Part shown: positions 5,782 through 8,005 of the stretch, in pieces
Layout: every line of letters starts with the position of its first letter
Position numbering within the stretch: the first letter of the stretch is position 1
DNA from: Verrucomicrobiota bacterium
Lineage (GTDB): Bacteria; Verrucomicrobiota; Lentisphaeria; Victivallales; Victivallaceae
Reading direction: 5' to 3'
Assembly: GCA_023459755.1 (NCBI GenBank)
Contig: JAEWSS010000238.1
Location: 1-8,005, forward strand
DNA length: 8,005 nucleotides
Position numbers and translations under genes: made by a program
The notes under the pieces: model-generated
Database searches by the model: none
What the model saw: the letters and a program-made list of their open reading frames with translations, nothing else
Told to the model about the DNA's origin: nothing

Positions 5782-6153
5782 ATGGAAAAAGTGGACAGAC
5801 TGGTTCGTGTCAATGAACTTATCAAACGGGAGCTGGCCGGCTGTCTGGAATCCGGCCGGCTTCTGATGCCGGAGGGGATTCTGGTTTCGCTCACCGAAGT
5901 AAAATGTTCGGTTGATCTGCGCAGCGCCGAGGTTTTCTTCAGCGTCTTCGGCGGCGGAAGTGAAGCGCCGATGAAGGCGCTTCGCGCTCTGAGCCGTCAA
6001 CGGATCGAACTGCAGGACGTGATCGGCCGCAATCTGAAATTCAAGCACACGCCGAAACTGAAATTTACGATCGACGATCGCATGGCCGAGGCGGACCGGG
6101 TGCTCCGGCTCCTCGACGGAACGGACAACGACAGTGACAAACAACAGAATTGA
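5782..6153 (+). CDS. rbfA: Ribosome-binding factor A, RbfA (123 aa)
   Basis: RbfA is a small KH-fold protein that binds the 30S subunit and assists late maturation of the 16S rRNA 5' end. The pattern is typical: RVNELIKRELAGCL at the N-terminus, LVSLTEVKCSVDLRSAEVFFSVFGG in the first half, then IGRNLKFKHTPKLKFTIDDRMAEADRVLRLL. The length is normal for the family. TGGAGG (5771-5776) lies 5 nt before ATG at 5782, and the gap after infB is 27 nt. The 3' end overlaps the next gene by 20 nt. Position directly after infB agrees with the conserved infB-rbfA order. Confidence 0.94.
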   Translation: MEKVDRLVRVNELIKRELAGCLESGRLLMPEGILVSLTEVKCSVDLRSAEVFFSVFGGGSEAPMKALRALSRQRIELQDVIGRNLKFKHTPKLKFTIDDRMAEADRVLRLLDGTDNDSDKQQN

Positions 6154-7117
6154 TCTCGCCCGCGCCGCGGAACTGCTCCGCGACGCGCGGCATATTGCCG
6201 TTTTCACACATGAAAATCCGGACGGCGATGCCATCGGCTCGGCGGCCGGAATGACCGCGGTACTCAACGCCGCCGGACGGCGGGCCGAACTTTTTCTGTC
6301 CGCCATGCCGCCGAAAACATATCGGCAATTTGCCGGAAACGACTACCGTACCGAACTTTCGCAGGAGGAGCTTGCCGGATTCGATCTGGTGCTGCAGCTT
6401 GACACCGCCACGGAAAAACGGATTGCCGCCCCGATCGGCGTCAAAATAGACAACACGCTGCCGCTGCTGGTGGTCGATCACCACCCGGACAACACTGAAT
6501 ACGGCCGCTGGAATCTGGTGATGAAGTCGGCCGCAACCAGTGTCATCGCACTGGAGATTGCCGAAAAACTGATCGACCGGATACCGGAGACGGCGGCCAC
6601 ACTGTTTCTGCTCGGAATCGTGACCGACTCCGGCGGCTTCCGGTTCGACAACACCGATCCGGCCTGTCTGCGGGCCGCCGCCGGGCTGATCGAGCGGAAC
6701 GCCGATTATCGCGGCATCATCGACGCGGTGTTCTTCACCCGCAGTCTCGACCGGCTCAAATTCGAGGCCGAACTGTTGAGCGACTGCCTCGACCTTCGGT
6801 GCGACGGAAAACTCGCAATAGTGAATATACCTCCGGCGCTGATCGCAAAATATCACATTGATATGGCGTCAACCGAAGGGCTGGTCGACGTATTCCGCTC
6901 GATCGAAGGGGTGGAGACCGTCGCCATGCTGTACTATCGCAAAGTCGGTCTTTTAAAAGTATCGCTGCGCGCCCGCAATCCGCGCCGTCCGGTGGGGCCG
7001 ATCGCCCGCGCTTTGGGCGGCGGCGGTCACGAAATGGCCGCCGGATGTCTGATTGAAAACGGCAATCCGGTCTCCGCCGCAAAAACCATTACCGACCTTT
7101 TTGAAGGAACTCTTTAA
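6134..7117 (+). CDS. nrnA: DHH/DHHA1 phosphoesterase, NrnA-type (327 aa)
   Basis: NrnA-type enzymes degrade 2-5 nt RNA fragments from the end and, in many species, dephosphorylate 3'-phosphoadenosine 5'-phosphate, using Mn2+ in the cytoplasm (family knowledge). Metal-binding motifs are present: HENPDGDA (26-33), LQLDTA near residue 91, DHH (115-117) and TDSGGF (164-169). The DHHA1 substrate-binding motif GGGGH is at 295-299, followed by EMAAG. No catalytic residue is missing and the length is normal. GTG at 6134 is the chosen start, giving MTNNRIDLARAAELL; it overlaps rbfA by 20 nt and has only a weak purine-rich site upstream, so coupling to rbfA translation is likely. The rbfA-DHH-truB order is common outside the proteobacteria. 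Exact substrate preference cannot be read from sequence. Confidence 0.92.
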   Translation: MTNNRIDLARAAELLRDARHIAVFTHENPDGDAIGSAAGMTAVLNAAGRRAELFLSAMPPKTYRQFAGNDYRTELSQEELAGFDLVLQLDTATEKRIAAPIGVKIDNTLPLLVVDHHPDNTEYGRWNLVMKSAATSVIALEIAEKLIDRIPETAATLFLLGIVTDSGGFRFDNTDPACLRAAAGLIERNADYRGIIDAVFFTRSLDRLKFEAELLSDCLDLRCDGKLAIVNIPPALIAKYHIDMASTEGLVDVFRSIEGVETVAMLYYRKVGLLKVSLRARNPRRPVGPIARALGGGGHEMAAGCLIENGNPVSAAKTITDLFEGTL

Positions 7118-7123
7118 CAGCTT

Positions 7124-7876
7124 ATGCGTTACAATCCAGCCAAACATCGGCTGCCGCCGTTTCCGGGATTCGGCATTCTGCTGGTGGACAAACCGAAGGA
7201 GTGGACCAGTTTCGACGTGGTCAACTGCCTGCGCGGACGTTTCAATATCCCCAAAATCGGCCATTGCGGGACGCTCGACCCCGCCGCCACCGGTCTTTTA
7301 GTGCTGGTGCTCGGCCGCTTCACCACGCTGGCATCAAAATTTTCCGGCGACAACAAAACCTACGAAGCGACAATCCGCATCGGCGTCGCCACCGACAGTC
7401 AGGACATGACCGGCAGCGTGATCGAGGAAAAGCCCTGGGAACATATCACCGCGGATGAAGTGCGGCGGGCGCTTGAGGCCAAGATCGGAAAATCCATGCA
7501 ACTGCCGCCGATGGTGTCGGCGGTAAAAAAAGACGGGAAAAAACTTTACGAGCTGGCGCGCAAGGGAATAGAGATAGAACGCGACCCGCGCGAAATAGAA
7601 ATTTTTTCGCTGAAGGTCGGCAAAATTGAACTGCCGCTGGCCGACTTTACTGTGGAATGTTCCAAAGGCACCTATGTGCGCACTTTATGCGATGACGTCG
7701 GCCGCGACCTCGGCTGCGGCGGAACACTGGAAAAACTGCGCAGGACGCGCTGCGGTCAATTCCATCTCGAAGACGCATTCCAGCTGGACGAGCTGAAAAG
7801 CATGGAACCGGAACAGTTGAACGATCGTCTGCATGAATTTCTGCTAAAACTCGGAGGCCTGAATGTACTCGCCTGA
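7124..7876 (+). CDS. truB: tRNA pseudouridine-55 synthase TruB, short form (250 aa)
   Basis: TruB converts U55 in the T-loop of tRNAs to pseudouridine. The opening GFGILLVDKPKEWTSFDVV is characteristic. The catalytic aspartate is D52 in GHCGTLDPAATGLL. Later family segments are KTYEATIRIGVATDSQDMTG, QLPPMVSAVKKDGKKLYELAR and CSKGTYVRTLCDDVG. The protein ends soon after the catalytic domain, at LRRTRCGQFHLEDAFQLDEL plus about 35 residues. It therefore lacks the C-terminal PUA-type domain of the 314-residue E. coli enzyme; short forms are known, for example in chlamydiae. ATG at 7124 lies 6 nt after the nrnA stop, and GAAGGAA is rather far upstream (about 14 nt). The 3' end overlaps the next gene by 14 nt. 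Confidence 0.96.
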   Translation: MRYNPAKHRLPPFPGFGILLVDKPKEWTSFDVVNCLRGRFNIPKIGHCGTLDPAATGLLVLVLGRFTTLASKFSGDNKTYEATIRIGVATDSQDMTGSVIEEKPWEHITADEVRRALEAKIGKSMQLPPMVSAVKKDGKKLYELARKGIEIERDPREIEIFSLKVGKIELPLADFTVECSKGTYVRTLCDDVGRDLGCGGTLEKLRRTRCGQFHLEDAFQLDELKSMEPEQLNDRLHEFLLKLGGLNVLA

Positions 7877-8005
7877 CGAAATTGAAAACGCGGTAGCCGG
7901 ATTGACGGTGCAGCCGGAAGGCGTCACGGTGGAACAGGCCGCGGAACTTTTGGGGCAACTGCCGGAGGACGGAGACGAACGCGAGGCACTGCTGGAACGG
8001 GTTGC
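7863..8005 (+). CDS. Unidentified gene, 5' end only (at least 47 codons)
   Basis: The frame opens with ATG at 7863 and has no stop before the window ends. CGGAGG (7852-7857) lies 5 nt upstream, which is a strong binding site, and the gene overlaps the end of truB by 14 nt, so it is probably translated and belongs to the operon. The visible residues start MYSPDEIENAVAGL and continue with acidic, helix-prone sequence (VEQAAELLGQLPEDGDEREALLERV). It is not the missing TruB PUA domain, and it does not look like the N-terminus of RibF or ribosomal protein uS15, which often follow truB. I do not recognise the family. Confidence 0.75.
   Translation, partial: MYSPDEIENAVAGLTVQPEGVTVEQAAELLGQLPEDGDEREALLERV

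Noticed and set aside
3784..6306. An 840-codon open frame on the minus strand across infB, rbfA and the start of nrnA
   Set aside because: It lies antisense to three clearly identified genes. Its product is a low-complexity mixture rich in H, R, D, F and V, as expected from reading GC-biased codons backwards, with no domain.

Overview
The window is bacterial chromosome carrying housekeeping genes for information processing and amino-acid metabolism. Genes are dense, fairly GC-rich and in conserved order, and no mobile element, phage or CRISPR gene is visible. The organism cannot be fixed from this sequence. A tiny bS22/AURKAIP1-COX24-type gene next to rpsT, a short TruB without a PUA domain and a compact IF2 would fit a member of the PVC group such as Lentisphaerota, but that is inference.

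Layout. Positions 1-83 may be the last codons of an upstream gene. A sigma70-like promoter (88-115) precedes asd (159-1163), which ends in a strong intrinsic terminator (1182-1213). About 570 bp without a convincing gene follows (1214-1788), containing a perfect 46-bp direct repeat in two copies 96 bp apart. On the minus strand lies a two-gene ribosomal unit, rpsT (2170-1904) and then a 29-codon basic microgene (1878-1789). It closes with a large hairpin and T-tract (1765-1721). An AT-rich divergent control region (2171-2515) separates it from the plus-strand operon. That region holds a good promoter for the nusA operon, followed by a terminator-like hairpin that lies between the promoter and nusA and could act as an attenuator.

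The plus-strand operon is nusA (2516-3757), infB (3775-5754), rbfA (5782-6153), nrnA-like DHH phosphoesterase (6134-7117), truB (7124-7876), then an unidentified gene that runs off the window (7863-8005). Most junctions overlap or lie within 30 nt, which indicates co-transcription and coupled translation. Together the products cover transcription elongation/termination (NusA), translation initiation (IF2), 30S maturation (RbfA), nanoRNA/pAp turnover (NrnA) and tRNA U55 modification (TruB). This is the widespread nusA-infB operon, but no rimP lies in front of nusA.

I see no clearly novel large system. The items most worth a second look are the microgene beside rpsT, the nusA leader hairpin and the 46-bp repeat pair.
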